Notes under the pieces: model-generated
The model's input: only the letters and a program-made list of their open reading frames with translations
What the model was told of the DNA's origin: nothing
Databases searched by the model: none
Part shown: in pieces, positions 42,922 through 52,486 of the stretch
Layout: each line of letters opens with the position of its first letter
Position numbering within the stretch: the stretch's first letter is position 1
Program-made: the position numbers and the translations under genes
DNA from: Euryarchaeota archaeon UBA462
GTDB taxonomy: Archaea; Thermoplasmatota; Poseidoniia; Poseidoniales; Thalassarchaeaceae
Direction: 5' to 3'
Length of the DNA: 64,000 bases
Assembly (NCBI GenBank): GCA_002506755.1
Contig: DAYD01000013.1
Coordinates: forward strand, 21,419-85,418

Positions 42922-45084
42922 GTGGAAATTTTGGTACACAAAAAAAATAATGATGCATTTTTATCATTTCTCTACCTCTTCATGATTGTTTCTTTGTCAT
43001 TTAGCTCCTCTAGTCTGGAGTGGCTTGAAAAAAATACTAATTCACATCAGGCAAACCACTCCAATTCAGGACAAAATCATGATGAATTGATCAGTGGAGT
43101 ATCTTTCCTCAATTTCAGTGGTCCTATTTCCCATAGCTCAATGATCAATGCGACTTGGTATGCAGAGGTTTTAATGGAGGAGAGTTATGGTACCGACCTC
43201 CTTGGAAATAGGACAATGGGACTGCTGAATCAAATAGATTCCGAATTGGGTAACTCTGATGGTTGGTTGGATTACGAAGAAGCAGAGGATTTTGCAGAGA
43301 TGGTTCTGGTGGAGAGAAATTGGTCCAACGCCTATATGGGGGGTTGTTGTAGGTTCGACTACTCTCCAATGATGGCGGTCGGGGATCCAAGTATTGTGGT
43401 TCAACCTCCAGAAATTGGTCCAGTAAACAGGACAGACGTATTCTGGGGGTGGACAGAATCAGCGAACCTGACTGGAATATCTGATGGAAGAGTCCTAAGA
43501 CTAATTGATCTGCCTAGGGTTGGAGGTATTATTGAAGAAGTACCGCTTTGGGTCGATCTCCCCGATGGATGGGAATTCAGGTTCAGTCCGATGTCGGAAT
43601 TGATTTCTGGAGAACCCAATACATTCCTTGTCAATCGATCGAAAGCCCCAGTTGCATACGACATTAGAATAACAATCGATGCCAATGAGCCCCCAAGGAT
43701 TTCTGGAAACAAATTCCCATCTTCTTCTACGACGACTCTTGATAGAATCATTTCATTTTCATCTACTTGTTCCGATAGCCAGCTAGAGGTTCCAATAGTA
43801 CAATGGATAGTCTCTTTGGAGAACATTACAGTCCACACACACCAAAACCCATGGGTTGAATTTGCTCCATTAGAATTAGGATTTTCACATGGAGACTCTC
43901 TCAATGTAACCGCTACCTGCACTGATTCTCACGGCTCATCCTCGATCTGGAAGAGCAACTCTGTCGTTGATGCCGTTTTTCCAACCTGGTCCGGTACTAT
44001 AACAAGCAATGAACAGGAGAATATCGATGTAGAAAGAGAGGTTATTGAGGTCCCAGCAGGAACTATGATCCAGTTCTACGTCAATGCATCTGATGATTCT
44101 GGTCTACCTGTATCACTAGAGATGCATACCAACATCTCCAACGGATGGAGGCAGACTGGGATAACAGAGACTATTTTTCATTTCACTGCCAACCAAGGCT
44201 TCGAAGTTAATGGACCCCATCTCGATCTCTACTCAAGACATATTCAGAGAAGTCCAACTGAGATTGCAGTTCAGCTTCTGGTGATTGACGATGCAGGGAA
44301 TACCATCTCCGAGGAATGGACAGTTAGGGTACTCGATTCAAGCCCTCCAACAATTATTCCAAAGCTATTTTCCAATGAGATAGAGATAGAATTCGATGAG
44401 GCTCATGAGGGCGATAATCTGACGCTCGATCTTTCTCACTCATATGATGATCTTGATGATATAAACCGCCTTGCCTGGTCAATTTGGGTACATGATATAT
44501 CTCAGAACGAGCTTCCCGATCTTCTGGTCTCAAATGTAAACTGGACCGAAGCAGAGTCAACCTCCATTCCATTGCTGAGTCGAGGGTTCCACGAGATAAT
44601 CGTTAACTCCACAGATTCCAAGGGGAACTCTATTGAGCAGATTATTGATATTGTGATTCTTCCCAAGAGAGGGGCGCACATTAGTATCATCGAGACCTCA
44701 TTCTCAGGAGAACGGGTTGGGGAGATGGGGACATTGCTTGTGACTTACCAGAACGAGGGAACAGATGATGCTTACGCTAGAGTTTGCCTATCGGATATTT
44801 GTGGTAGGTGGTCAGAGCAACCAATATCCGCGACTTTAGAATCAGGTCCAAAAATAAGAACGATTGAGTTTCAGTTCGAAATAAAAAGTGAAGATATTCA
44901 AAATCTAACCCTGCAGTGGGACAGTAATGCCGCAGGTACGAATGGTGAAATTGAGATCAACGTTTCTTTGGGAAGTCAAGATCCTCGGTCAAATAATTAC
45001 GGAATAATAATGATGATCGCAATCCCAGCTCTCTTACTAGCTGGTTTACTCTTATTCAAGAATAGAAACTCGAAGTTAAGCTAG
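42922..45084 (+). CDS. Large surface protein with N-terminal signal and C-terminal membrane anchor
   Basis: 720 aa. GTG 42922 or TTG 42931 starts a signal or anchor segment (FLSFLYLFMIVSLSFSSSS, residues about 14-32). An EF-hand-like acidic loop lies near residues 105-125 (NSDGWLDYEEAEDF). The large middle part is beta-rich with repeated Ig/cadherin-like wording (DSQLEVPIVQW, DDSGLPVSLEM, DSSPPTIIPK, DDLDDINRLAWSI). The C-terminal helix (IIMMIAIPALLLAGLLLF, about 695-712) and basic tail are a membrane anchor. I assign no known function. It follows the GHMP kinase closely and precedes the coiled-coil membrane protein. Confidence 0.7.
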   Translation: MEILVHKKNNDAFLSFLYLFMIVSLSFSSSSLEWLEKNTNSHQANHSNSGQNHDELISGVSFLNFSGPISHSSMINATWYAEVLMEESYGTDLLGNRTMGLLNQIDSELGNSDGWLDYEEAEDFAEMVLVERNWSNAYMGGCCRFDYSPMMAVGDPSIVVQPPEIGPVNRTDVFWGWTESANLTGISDGRVLRLIDLPRVGGIIEEVPLWVDLPDGWEFRFSPMSELISGEPNTFLVNRSKAPVAYDIRITIDANEPPRISGNKFPSSSTTTLDRIISFSSTCSDSQLEVPIVQWIVSLENITVHTHQNPWVEFAPLELGFSHGDSLNVTATCTDSHGSSSIWKSNSVVDAVFPTWSGTITSNEQENIDVEREVIEVPAGTMIQFYVNASDDSGLPVSLEMHTNISNGWRQTGITETIFHFTANQGFEVNGPHLDLYSRHIQRSPTEIAVQLLVIDDAGNTISEEWTVRVLDSSPPTIIPKLFSNEIEIEFDEAHEGDNLTLDLSHSYDDLDDINRLAWSIWVHDISQNELPDLLVSNVNWTEAESTSIPLLSRGFHEIIVNSTDSKGNSIEQIIDIVILPKRGAHISIIETSFSGERVGEMGTLLVTYQNEGTDDAYARVCLSDICGRWSEQPISATLESGPKIRTIEFQFEIKSEDIQNLTLQWDSNAAGTNGEIEINVSLGSQDPRSNNYGIIMMIAIPALLLAGLLLFKNRNSKLS

Positions 45085-45138
45085 ATACTTGTATCAAAAA
45101 ACCGCATAGATATTGACCTTCAACCCCTCCTTCGAAGT

Positions 45139-46854
45139 ATGATCACGCTTCCCGACTACCCAGATAGAGGTATCGCGGAGCAGAGAGCAAGGTTGGAGAG
45201 GTCCTCTCTCATTCTGCAGATGTCATTGGTAGCAGCTGGAGCATGGTGGCTATTTCTGTCTCTAGGAAGTGACTCTAGCCTGCTATTCAGATTGGGACCA
45301 GTCACCATTTTATTCTCATCAGCTCTTATAATTCCTGATCTTGTGGAATTTGGACCTAACGAGAGGACCAGAGTATCTACTGCATGCTGCTTCTTGTGGC
45401 CTCCTCTTCTTGCCTTTGCTGAAATGAATAGACATGATGGTGACAGTATAGGCCCCGTTCTTGTACTATTTTCAGTTTCATTCCTACTTTTCTATTTCTC
45501 TTCTTTGATTCTTCATACTGAGGTGAACTCATTGAGATTGAGAGGCCTAAGCACCGGCGCAGGATTTGGCATTGCTATACCAATCGTGGCAATTAATTCT
45601 AATCTTGAGTCATGGGCCATAATTTCCATTACCGGTCTGTTAACTATCATCCCATTACTGATTTCTAAAGATGGGTCAGAAGTGGCAAGGTCCGATTTCT
45701 ATGAGAAGCTGAGGAGGGCTGAAAAACGAATTTTGGACATACAAACAGGGAATAATGTTCTGCAGCAGTCAAACTCCTTGCTAAAGACGGCTCGAGAGGA
45801 GGGAAGAAAGAATCCCGATCTTGGTCTACAATTGGTTAGAGAAGCGGAGGATGAAGCATCAAGGATACTTGCATTCTTGGAAGATCTTGCAGAAATGCGA
45901 GAACAGTCTGAGGCAGTTTTGGCCCAATCCGAACAAATAACAGGTCACGAGGGAGAGGCTAGAAGGATCCTAGAAATCGGCATAGGTGAAATGGAAAGTG
46001 GATCGCTAAGGGCAGCAGAGAGCAGTTTCAAGTCTGTCAGAGACAAGGCGACGACGATTATAACTCACTGGGAGAATGCTAGTTTAGCTATTTCTCAAGC
46101 AGAGGATGCGGTAGGATCAGAAGAAGGCCATCTAATCCAAGCGATTAGAACTACTATCGCGGCAGCTAGGAATGCTATGGAGAATGAGGACCCTAAATAC
46201 GCGTTATCAATAGTTTCAGAAGTTCCACATCAGATGGGTCAAGTGAAGGAGCTACTGTCAAGAGCTATTGGGGCGATAGGAGATGCAGAGAATGCTATTT
46301 CCTTATCTGGGCCAGATACCATCAATGATGCAAATGACAGACTAATGGAGGCTAAGGAGGCCATCAAATCTGGCAACGCCTCACTTGCCATCGGCCTTGC
46401 CGAAGGAATCACAAGGTCTCTGAGAAGAGAAAGCGAGGCTCAATTGACTGTACAGAGAGCTTTGAGACAGAAGCAGAGCATCATAGATAGAATCCCATCG
46501 GGAGATTTCGCCACACAATGGTTGGAGAAAATAGGAGAGATAGAATCACTTGCAGACTCTGGCTCATGGATGAAAGCATCTGAGTCTCTGAATTCCCTGA
46601 CCTCAGATCTTGATTCACTAGGTAGTCGAATATCTGAGGCTAGAGAGATGTTGGACTTCATCAGCCAAGATTGGATTAAGCTCAGAAATAGACTAGAATC
46701 AACAGGAATAGGCCCAGATAATTCCGATAGGTCGAATACTGAGAAAGCTCTCTCATTGGCAGAAGGTTCCTTGTCCGATGGAAGAATTGAAGATTGCTTG
46801 GAGTCGATTGGAGTTGCTGACTCTGCGATGGAGTCGCTCAGGCGACTAATCTAG
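45139..46854 (+). CDS. Membrane protein with long cytosolic helical repeat region
   Basis: 571 aa. Five or six transmembrane helices at the N-terminus (near 26-43, 50-67, 82-96, 106-126, 134-151 and 156-174), then about 390 residues of charged helices with regularly recurring Ala-rich hairpins (AEDAVGSEEGHLIQAIRT, AENAISLSGPDTINDAND, ALSLAEGSLSDGRIEDC). The pattern of roughly 40-50-residue repeats reads like a TPR/SEL1-like or coiled-coil solenoid and may bind partner proteins at the membrane. No recognised family. Ends the cluster that begins with the sugar kinase. Confidence 0.7.
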   Translation: MITLPDYPDRGIAEQRARLERSSLILQMSLVAAGAWWLFLSLGSDSSLLFRLGPVTILFSSALIIPDLVEFGPNERTRVSTACCFLWPPLLAFAEMNRHDGDSIGPVLVLFSVSFLLFYFSSLILHTEVNSLRLRGLSTGAGFGIAIPIVAINSNLESWAIISITGLLTIIPLLISKDGSEVARSDFYEKLRRAEKRILDIQTGNNVLQQSNSLLKTAREEGRKNPDLGLQLVREAEDEASRILAFLEDLAEMREQSEAVLAQSEQITGHEGEARRILEIGIGEMESGSLRAAESSFKSVRDKATTIITHWENASLAISQAEDAVGSEEGHLIQAIRTTIAAARNAMENEDPKYALSIVSEVPHQMGQVKELLSRAIGAIGDAENAISLSGPDTINDANDRLMEAKEAIKSGNASLAIGLAEGITRSLRRESEAQLTVQRALRQKQSIIDRIPSGDFATQWLEKIGEIESLADSGSWMKASESLNSLTSDLDSLGSRISEAREMLDFISQDWIKLRNRLESTGIGPDNSDRSNTEKALSLAEGSLSDGRIEDCLESIGVADSAMESLRRLI

Positions 46855-46913
46855 AAAACCTCAAAATAGCTTACCGAGCCTCTAAATTACCGGCACCTAT
46901 TCCCATGACCTCT

Positions 46914-46988
46914 GCGGACATGGTCTAGTGGTTATGACAGCAGGTTCCCAACCTGCTAACCCGGGTTCAACTCCCGGTGTTCGCACCA
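46914..46988 (+). tRNA. tRNA-Gly (CCC)
   Basis: Acceptor GCGGACA pairs with TGTTCGC (one G-T). Anticodon arm GCAGG-TTCCCAA-CCTGC carries anticodon CCC. T arm CCGGG-TTCAACT-CCCGG. Discriminator A at 46985 and an encoded CCA (46986-46988). Confidence 0.95.
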
Positions 46989-47056
46989 TTTCCTATGATC
47001 CATGTGGAAGCATGCAGCCAATTTGTTTAAATCACTGATGATGATGTAAGTATTTT

Positions 47057-47245
47057 ATGGACAAAACACTGGACATGCAGGTCGCCGCCTTGATTTTCTT
47101 GGCGGGAACAAAATGCCTCGTCACCAGTGATCAATCTGGTGGCGTTGAAACGACGAGGGAAGAAGAGGAGGAATCGGATGAACCGGCACCACACAATATA
47201 GCTCCAATCCTTCCTTTCAGCAATACAAACAATACAATTTTCTGA
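47057..47245 (+). CDS. Short ORF, possible secreted or lipoprotein peptide
   Basis: 62 residues from ATG 47057. The start (MDKTLDMQVAALIFLAGTKC) has a weak lipobox-like AGTKC after a hydrophobic run, then an acidic tail (TTREEEEESDEPAP). It fits the many acidic exported proteins here, but is short and without recognisable homologue in my memory; a chance ORF is possible. Confidence 0.3.
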   Translation: MDKTLDMQVAALIFLAGTKCLVTSDQSGGVETTREEEEESDEPAPHNIAPILPFSNTNNTIF

Positions 47246-47301
47246 GACGATTTAAATTATCCAACTGAAATATTGAAAAAACCTAATTGAAGTGACATGA
47301 C

Positions 47302-49776
47302 ATGGAAAAAGGAAAGCGCAGCGCGTTTCTAATTATGTTCCTGTTCTTGGGATCGGGGTGTGTTGGCGCTATCGACGACATCACCGACGCAATAGACAAC
47401 ACGATTGATGTATTGGACGGAAATTATCCCCAACTAGATCTTCCTGAAAGAACTCGTTCTTCACCAGAACTTCAGAGCTACGAAGCTTGCGAATCTCTAC
47501 TCTATGATCTCCAGAGGGCAGTGTACGACGAGATGGTAGTAAACCTTGACCAACAGAGCTACTGGCACTGGATTTCTGACCCTTGGATGAGGATGTATGA
47601 TGATTTCGCGCTCGCGGAGGATGCTTCGGTGAATCTAGATTCGGGGGACGTAGGAGTGTCAGAAGGAACAACAACTGACCTAGGAAATAGTGACTACTCA
47701 AGAGAAGGAGAATTTTCTGGAACAAATAATCAGGAATCTGGAGTAGATGAGGCTGACTTCCTTAAGACAGACGGATACCACATATACATGCTGAACGGGC
47801 AGCTTCTTCTGATAATGGGGATTCCAGAGTTTGGCAATCTCACTCTGGAGTCTAATCTTACTATCGAGGGCAGCCCAACCCAGATGATGATTGACGGGAA
47901 TAGACTCGTGATTGCCTCATCTATTTACTATTGGTCCCTGCCTCAGGAGAGCGAACTAAGAGAAATGATGTCGGAGGAAGTCACTGTAAGCTACGAAAAT
48001 GAAATTGATGGGCATCACACCTACACATACACAAGGGTCCAAAACCTCGTCAAGTACACAGTTGTGGATATATCCGATCGCTCCTCCCCTTCAGTTGAGA
48101 AGGAACTCTATATCGAGGGGAATTATCATACCGCCAGACTCGTCGACGGAACAGTTAGGTCAGTGACGCACTTGTGGACTCACTTTGATGGAATCAAGAC
48201 TTGGGTAGATCTTCCTAGTGAATATTGGGCCGAAGAGGACATGGATGAAAGAATGGACATCTGGAACGAATCAATTAACCAAACGATTCTAGAAAATGAG
48301 AACGTAATCTCCAAATTGTCTCTGAAAGACTTCGTGCCCCATATCTATGAGATGACCGAGGATGGCATATACCAGCACCCATTAACATACGAAAACTGTA
48401 CTGAGTTCATGGCAAGCTTAGATAGCGCAGGAAGGGGATTTACTACCATTATGACTATTCAGATGCTGTCGGAGGAAATTACTCTTGAGGTAGATCACAT
48501 CACATCTTCCTGGGCCCATGTCTACTCTTCCAAGGATACTCTAGTTTTGGCTGAGCCAGCAAACGACTGGTGGTGGTTCTGGAGAAATTCAGACTGGGAG
48601 GATGCAACCAATATTCACTCATTTGACATTAGTGATGCAAATCGTACAACCTACTCTGCTTCAGGAAGGGTCGAAGGGACTGTCAATGATCAGTTCTCAA
48701 TAAGTGAGCACGAGGGTGCGATAAGAGTTGCTTCTACAATCGATAACTGGGATATGTGGTGGAGAATAGACGAGACGGATGAGAACGGAGATTCTCTATG
48801 GGCTGGCCCTTCGAACCAAGTCACCATTCTAATGAATAATGGGGAGGGGCAACTTATCCATACGGGATTCATTGGTGGAATTGCGGATGGAGAGACCATT
48901 TGGAGCGCAAGATTTGTTGGTGAAAGAGGATATCTCGTGACTTTCATGAATATTGACCCGCTTTGGGTTTTGGACCTCTCTGATCCATACGATCCAGTGA
49001 TTCTTGGTGAATTGCACGTCCCGGGTGTGTCTACTTACATCCATCCAATCGATGAAAATAACTTACTGACAATCGGAATAGCTGGCGGAGAGGACGGTCT
49101 TGGCCTCGACTGGTCAACTACTCAAGTTTCACTTTTCGATGTTAGCAATACCAGTAGTCCCTCTTTGGCAGATACGATTCCACTAACACCAGGATACACA
49201 GATGACCAATGTTTGGATATCATGACCTGTGGGTGGTCTTGGTCATATTCCGAAGCTACCTATGAGCATAAGGCATTCACCTATTGGGCTCCAGCATCCT
49301 TGCTTGCAGTTCCTCTTTCCACCCACAGGTATGTCTACGACCAGGTTGAAATTGACGGTAGGGTATACTCCTATTCCGGTTATCAGTATGTTTCTATGCT
49401 GAAGATGATAGATGTTGACACTGTTAATGGCACTCTAAGCAGCCATGGCGAGGTGGAGCATTCTGGTTTCTACAACCAGGAGGGCTTGTCTAGCTGGTGG
49501 TCGGGCACAACCAGCATCAGAAGATCTGTCTTTATGGGGGACTTCATTTACTCGTTTTCTTCGGGAGGGGCCACAGTACACAGAACTGCAGATCTTAATT
49601 TGATGGTAGAGTTAGATCTTCCTGGAAACGAACCTTATGAATACTATTCTACGGTAGATGACCCATCAGAGCCCGAGAAGAATGGAACGGCAGAATCCTC
49701 AGGTGATGAAGTAAACGATGATGGAGGAGGGGCCAATGCTTGTAGCGAATCAGATGGCAGTGGCTGTGAAGGCTAG
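47302..49776 (+). CDS. Lipoprotein with C-terminal beta-propeller domain
   Basis: 824 aa. Starts with MEKGKRSAFLIMFLFLGSGC, a lipoprotein signal (Cys20). NNQESGVDEADFLKTDGYHIYML near residue 140 is the hallmark opening of the secreted beta-propeller family PF09826 (usual wording NVQVxGVDEADxVKTDG). Several blades repeat 'VLDLSDPYDPVILGELHVPGVSTYIHP'-like and 'TVVDISDRSSPSVEKEL'-like phrases in which a D-x-S-D-x-x-x-P turn recurs. The C-terminus is Gly/Asp/Glu-rich. It is probably surface-exposed and binds proteins or polysaccharides; function of the family is not established. Confidence 0.88.
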   Translation: MEKGKRSAFLIMFLFLGSGCVGAIDDITDAIDNTIDVLDGNYPQLDLPERTRSSPELQSYEACESLLYDLQRAVYDEMVVNLDQQSYWHWISDPWMRMYDDFALAEDASVNLDSGDVGVSEGTTTDLGNSDYSREGEFSGTNNQESGVDEADFLKTDGYHIYMLNGQLLLIMGIPEFGNLTLESNLTIEGSPTQMMIDGNRLVIASSIYYWSLPQESELREMMSEEVTVSYENEIDGHHTYTYTRVQNLVKYTVVDISDRSSPSVEKELYIEGNYHTARLVDGTVRSVTHLWTHFDGIKTWVDLPSEYWAEEDMDERMDIWNESINQTILENENVISKLSLKDFVPHIYEMTEDGIYQHPLTYENCTEFMASLDSAGRGFTTIMTIQMLSEEITLEVDHITSSWAHVYSSKDTLVLAEPANDWWWFWRNSDWEDATNIHSFDISDANRTTYSASGRVEGTVNDQFSISEHEGAIRVASTIDNWDMWWRIDETDENGDSLWAGPSNQVTILMNNGEGQLIHTGFIGGIADGETIWSARFVGERGYLVTFMNIDPLWVLDLSDPYDPVILGELHVPGVSTYIHPIDENNLLTIGIAGGEDGLGLDWSTTQVSLFDVSNTSSPSLADTIPLTPGYTDDQCLDIMTCGWSWSYSEATYEHKAFTYWAPASLLAVPLSTHRYVYDQVEIDGRVYSYSGYQYVSMLKMIDVDTVNGTLSSHGEVEHSGFYNQEGLSSWWSGTTSIRRSVFMGDFIYSFSSGGATVHRTADLNLMVELDLPGNEPYEYYSTVDDPSEPEKNGTAESSGDEVNDDGGGANACSESDGSGCEG

Positions 49777-49788
49777 ACAGTAGCTGCA

Positions 49789-51144
49789 TCAGTTATCAAA
49801 CTTCAAAACCCTGCCAGAAGATCCAGCCGGAGATAGAGAATCCCCTCTTAGAGAGCCTCCAGGTTGCCTCTTATGCACAACCCTTCCATCAACTATGGTA
49901 TACATCGGCCATCCTGTCAGTTCCATTCCATCGTATGGGGTCCAGCCGACCTTTGTCCAAGTGTCCGAATCTGTGATTACCCTCCTGGTTTCCAAATCTA
50001 CCAGAGTCAAGTCACCATCATATCCCTCAATTAAAGATCCCTTGTTCTGAATGCCATACACCTTAGCTGGACCAGCACACATCCATCTCGCAACATCGGT
50101 AACACTGCATTTTCCATTTATAGCGTGGGTAAGCATTAGTGGTAGCGAGGTCTCCACTCCTGGCATGCCTGCGGGAGAATTGGGGAATCCTACCGACTTA
50201 GCTTCTAGAGTGTGAGGGGCGTGGTCTGTCACAACGCAATCTATCGTGCCATCCCTGAGCCTCTTCCAAAGGGTTTCCTTGTCCTCAGAATATCTAATTG
50301 GAGGATTCATCAATACCCTTTCCCCTAATCGTTCTACGTCATCCTGATCGAAAGTTAGGTGCTGAGTGCAAACCTCTGTTGTGATTAGATCACCTTTGTT
50401 TTGAACCATCCAATCTGCTTCTTTGCCACTGGTAAGATGCACAATGTGAAGTCGATGATCGTGGTCCCGGGCGAGTGCCGCTGCTCTCTTTGTGGCTAGG
50501 AAAGCACATTCAACATCTCTGCATTTGGCATGAGAAGAGATATCTAAGCTATGACCAAATTCGGAAATTCTTCTTCTGAGTCGTTCTTCATCTTCCGCAT
50601 GAGTAGCAATTATCCCTCCTGTGTTCGCGAAGATATTTTCGAGATGACTCTGTTCATGAACAAGCAGATCGCCTGTGCTACTGCCCATGAAGATCTTGAT
50701 CCCACATACTCCATCCATTCCTTCTATACTTTGCAAATCTCTAAGATTGTCTTTAGTGGCTCCAATAAAGAAACCATGATGTGTGACTGACTTTTTTGAT
50801 GCCAGTGATATTTTTTCTTCGAGTATAGACCTATTCGTAGCGTTGGGTGTGTTGTTGGGCATATCCAGAAATGATGTGACACCTCCTGCTGCAGCTGCTC
50901 GGCTACCGCTTTCTAGATCCTCATTTTTCAAATCACCAGGTTCTCTAAAATGAACATGGGGATCAATCGCTCCAGGAAGTAAGTGTAAACCGGTTCCGTC
51001 AATTACTTTCTCCTCATTTTTAGGTTCTAAACCGCCTCCTTCGGCGATAGTATCGATAATTCCATTTACTACACGCAAATCGCCTTCTACTATTTCTCTG
51101 GCTAAAACCAAAGAGGTATTTTGAACGAGTAAATGACCATTCAT
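49789..51144 (-). CDS. pyrC: Dihydroorotase
   Basis: 451 aa amidohydrolase closing the dihydroorotate ring. Metal ligands: GAIDPHVHFREPGD (His63, His65), a carbamylated Lys in CGIKIFMGSSTG (near 155), ATHAEDEERLR (His), HIVHLTSG (His) and TDHAPHTLEAKS (Asp near 305). FREPGD and DMPNNTPNA are typical of class I dihydroorotases, so it is distinguished from allantoinase by context with pyrBI. Converges with the beta-propeller gene (12 bases). Confidence 0.93.
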   Translation of the reverse strand: MNGHLLVQNTSLVLAREIVEGDLRVVNGIIDTIAEGGGLEPKNEEKVIDGTGLHLLPGAIDPHVHFREPGDLKNEDLESGSRAAAAGGVTSFLDMPNNTPNATNRSILEEKISLASKKSVTHHGFFIGATKDNLRDLQSIEGMDGVCGIKIFMGSSTGDLLVHEQSHLENIFANTGGIIATHAEDEERLRRRISEFGHSLDISSHAKCRDVECAFLATKRAAALARDHDHRLHIVHLTSGKEADWMVQNKGDLITTEVCTQHLTFDQDDVERLGERVLMNPPIRYSEDKETLWKRLRDGTIDCVVTDHAPHTLEAKSVGFPNSPAGMPGVETSLPLMLTHAINGKCSVTDVARWMCAGPAKVYGIQNKGSLIEGYDGDLTLVDLETRRVITDSDTWTKVGWTPYDGMELTGWPMYTIVDGRVVHKRQPGGSLRGDSLSPAGSSGRVLKFDN

Positions 51145-51222
51145 GGGGCTTTCAAACCAACTCGAAATGCTGGCATCCCAATACTGTTACCATCATAATG
51201 GAAATTATTTTCTCCCGCGCGC

Positions 51223-51230
51223 TTCAAATA
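51223..51230 (+). promoter_or_regulatory. TATA-like box for tRNA-iMet
   Basis: TTCAAATA after a GCGCGC run (a BRE-like G/C stretch), 22-30 bases before the tRNA 5' end. Confidence 0.4.
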
Positions 51231-51252
51231 TCCGGGGCCTCAGCGGTGAGAT

Positions 51253-51330
51253 AGCGAGTTGGAGTAGTCAGGTTATCTCGTCGGGCTCATAACCCGGAGA
51301 CCGGTGGTTCAAATCCACCACTCGCTACCA
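51253..51330 (+). tRNA. Initiator tRNA-Met (CAT)
   Basis: Begins AGCGAGT and ends ACTCGCT, giving the A1-U72 pair of archaeal initiators. The anticodon arm TCGGG-CTCATAA-CCCGG has three G-C pairs at the loop end, the initiator hallmark. Anticodon CAT, T arm GGTGG-TTCAAAT-CCACC, and an encoded CCA (51328-51330). Confidence 0.95.
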
Positions 51331-51462
51331 TAAAAAAAGTGAAAGTGAAAAAACGAATGACTGAAGGGCATTAGTCAAATTTAATACTTTCAAACCTACT
51401 AAAGGGGTCCTTCGTTTGTTCATATACTTTCAATTATTGGATTGGGCCATATTGGTGATAGG

Positions 51463-52464
51463 ATGACGGAAGAAACTGCAAGCGAGAAGATGGAAGAAGA
51501 AGAGATAGTGATTGATATTGATGACCCAGAACCAACCATTGAGGACTTACCAGGAGTAGGTCCAGCAACTGCCGAAAAACTGAGAGAAGCAGGTTTCGAA
51601 GATCTATTGGCAATCGCCGTGATGAGCCCGCCAGAATTGTCCGAGCAAGCTGAACTTGGAGAAGCTGTATCTTCTAAGATAATTGCTGGTGCTAAAAAGC
51701 TGGCTAACATTGGTGGCTTCGTTAGTGGTGCTGCACTTTTAGATAAAAGAAAGAGGGTTCAGAAGCTTACTTCAGGAGCCTCATCACTGGATGAGCTGCT
51801 TGGTGGGGGATTTGAGACACAAGCAATAGTCGAAGTTTTTGGTGAGTTTGGTAGCGGTAAGACACAGATTGGACACCAATTAGCAGTAAACACAATCCTG
51901 AAGCTAGAAGCGGGGGGTCTTGATGGTGAAGTCGTATACATAGATACTGAGGACACTTTCAGGCCTGAGAGAATTGGCCAAATGGCAGAGGCCGTTGGCA
52001 TAGATCCTAGCGATGCCCTAGATAGGATACATGTTGCCAGGGCATACAATTCTGCACATCAGATGTTGCTTGTGGACGAAATAAAAAGAATGTCAAAGAG
52101 CATTGAAGTAAAGCTGATTATTGTGGATTCCCTGACGAGTCACTTCAGAGCAGAATACATCGGTAGAGGAATGCTGGCTACAAGGCAGCAGAAACTTAAC
52201 CGGCATATGAAGGAACTTAAACAGGTAGCAGATGTTCAAAACGCCATTGTACTGGTAACTAACCAAGTACAGTCCAAGCCAGATGCGATGTGGGGTGACC
52301 CAACAAGAGCAGTAGGTGGTCACATAGTTGGTCATGCAAGTACATTCCGCCTTTACCTCAGGAAGTCTAAGGGGGGCCGGAGAATAGCCCGCCTAATTGA
52401 CAGCCCAAACCTACCGGAGGGAGAGGCAGTCTTTACCGTGACTTCCGAGGGATTGCGAGACTAA
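51463..52464 (+). CDS. radA: DNA repair recombinase RadA
   Basis: 333 aa archaeal Rad51. N-terminal helix-hairpin-helix (IEDLPGVGPATAEKLREAGFEDLLAIA), Walker A GEFGSGKTQI at residues 127-136, Walker B LIIVDSLTSHFRAEY (near 220), followed by the L1/L2 region (LVTNQVQSKP, GGHIVGHASTFR). The start is ATG 51463, 4 bases after GGTGAT, which is complementary to the 16S rRNA tail; the ORF's TTG at 51442 lacks this. Catalyses strand exchange with Hjc and Hel308. Confidence 0.97.
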   Translation: MTEETASEKMEEEEIVIDIDDPEPTIEDLPGVGPATAEKLREAGFEDLLAIAVMSPPELSEQAELGEAVSSKIIAGAKKLANIGGFVSGAALLDKRKRVQKLTSGASSLDELLGGGFETQAIVEVFGEFGSGKTQIGHQLAVNTILKLEAGGLDGEVVYIDTEDTFRPERIGQMAEAVGIDPSDALDRIHVARAYNSAHQMLLVDEIKRMSKSIEVKLIIVDSLTSHFRAEYIGRGMLATRQQKLNRHMKELKQVADVQNAIVLVTNQVQSKPDAMWGDPTRAVGGHIVGHASTFRLYLRKSKGGRRIARLIDSPNLPEGEAVFTVTSEGLRD

Positions 52465-52486
52465 TGCAGTCCCCGGAGTCCGAAGG

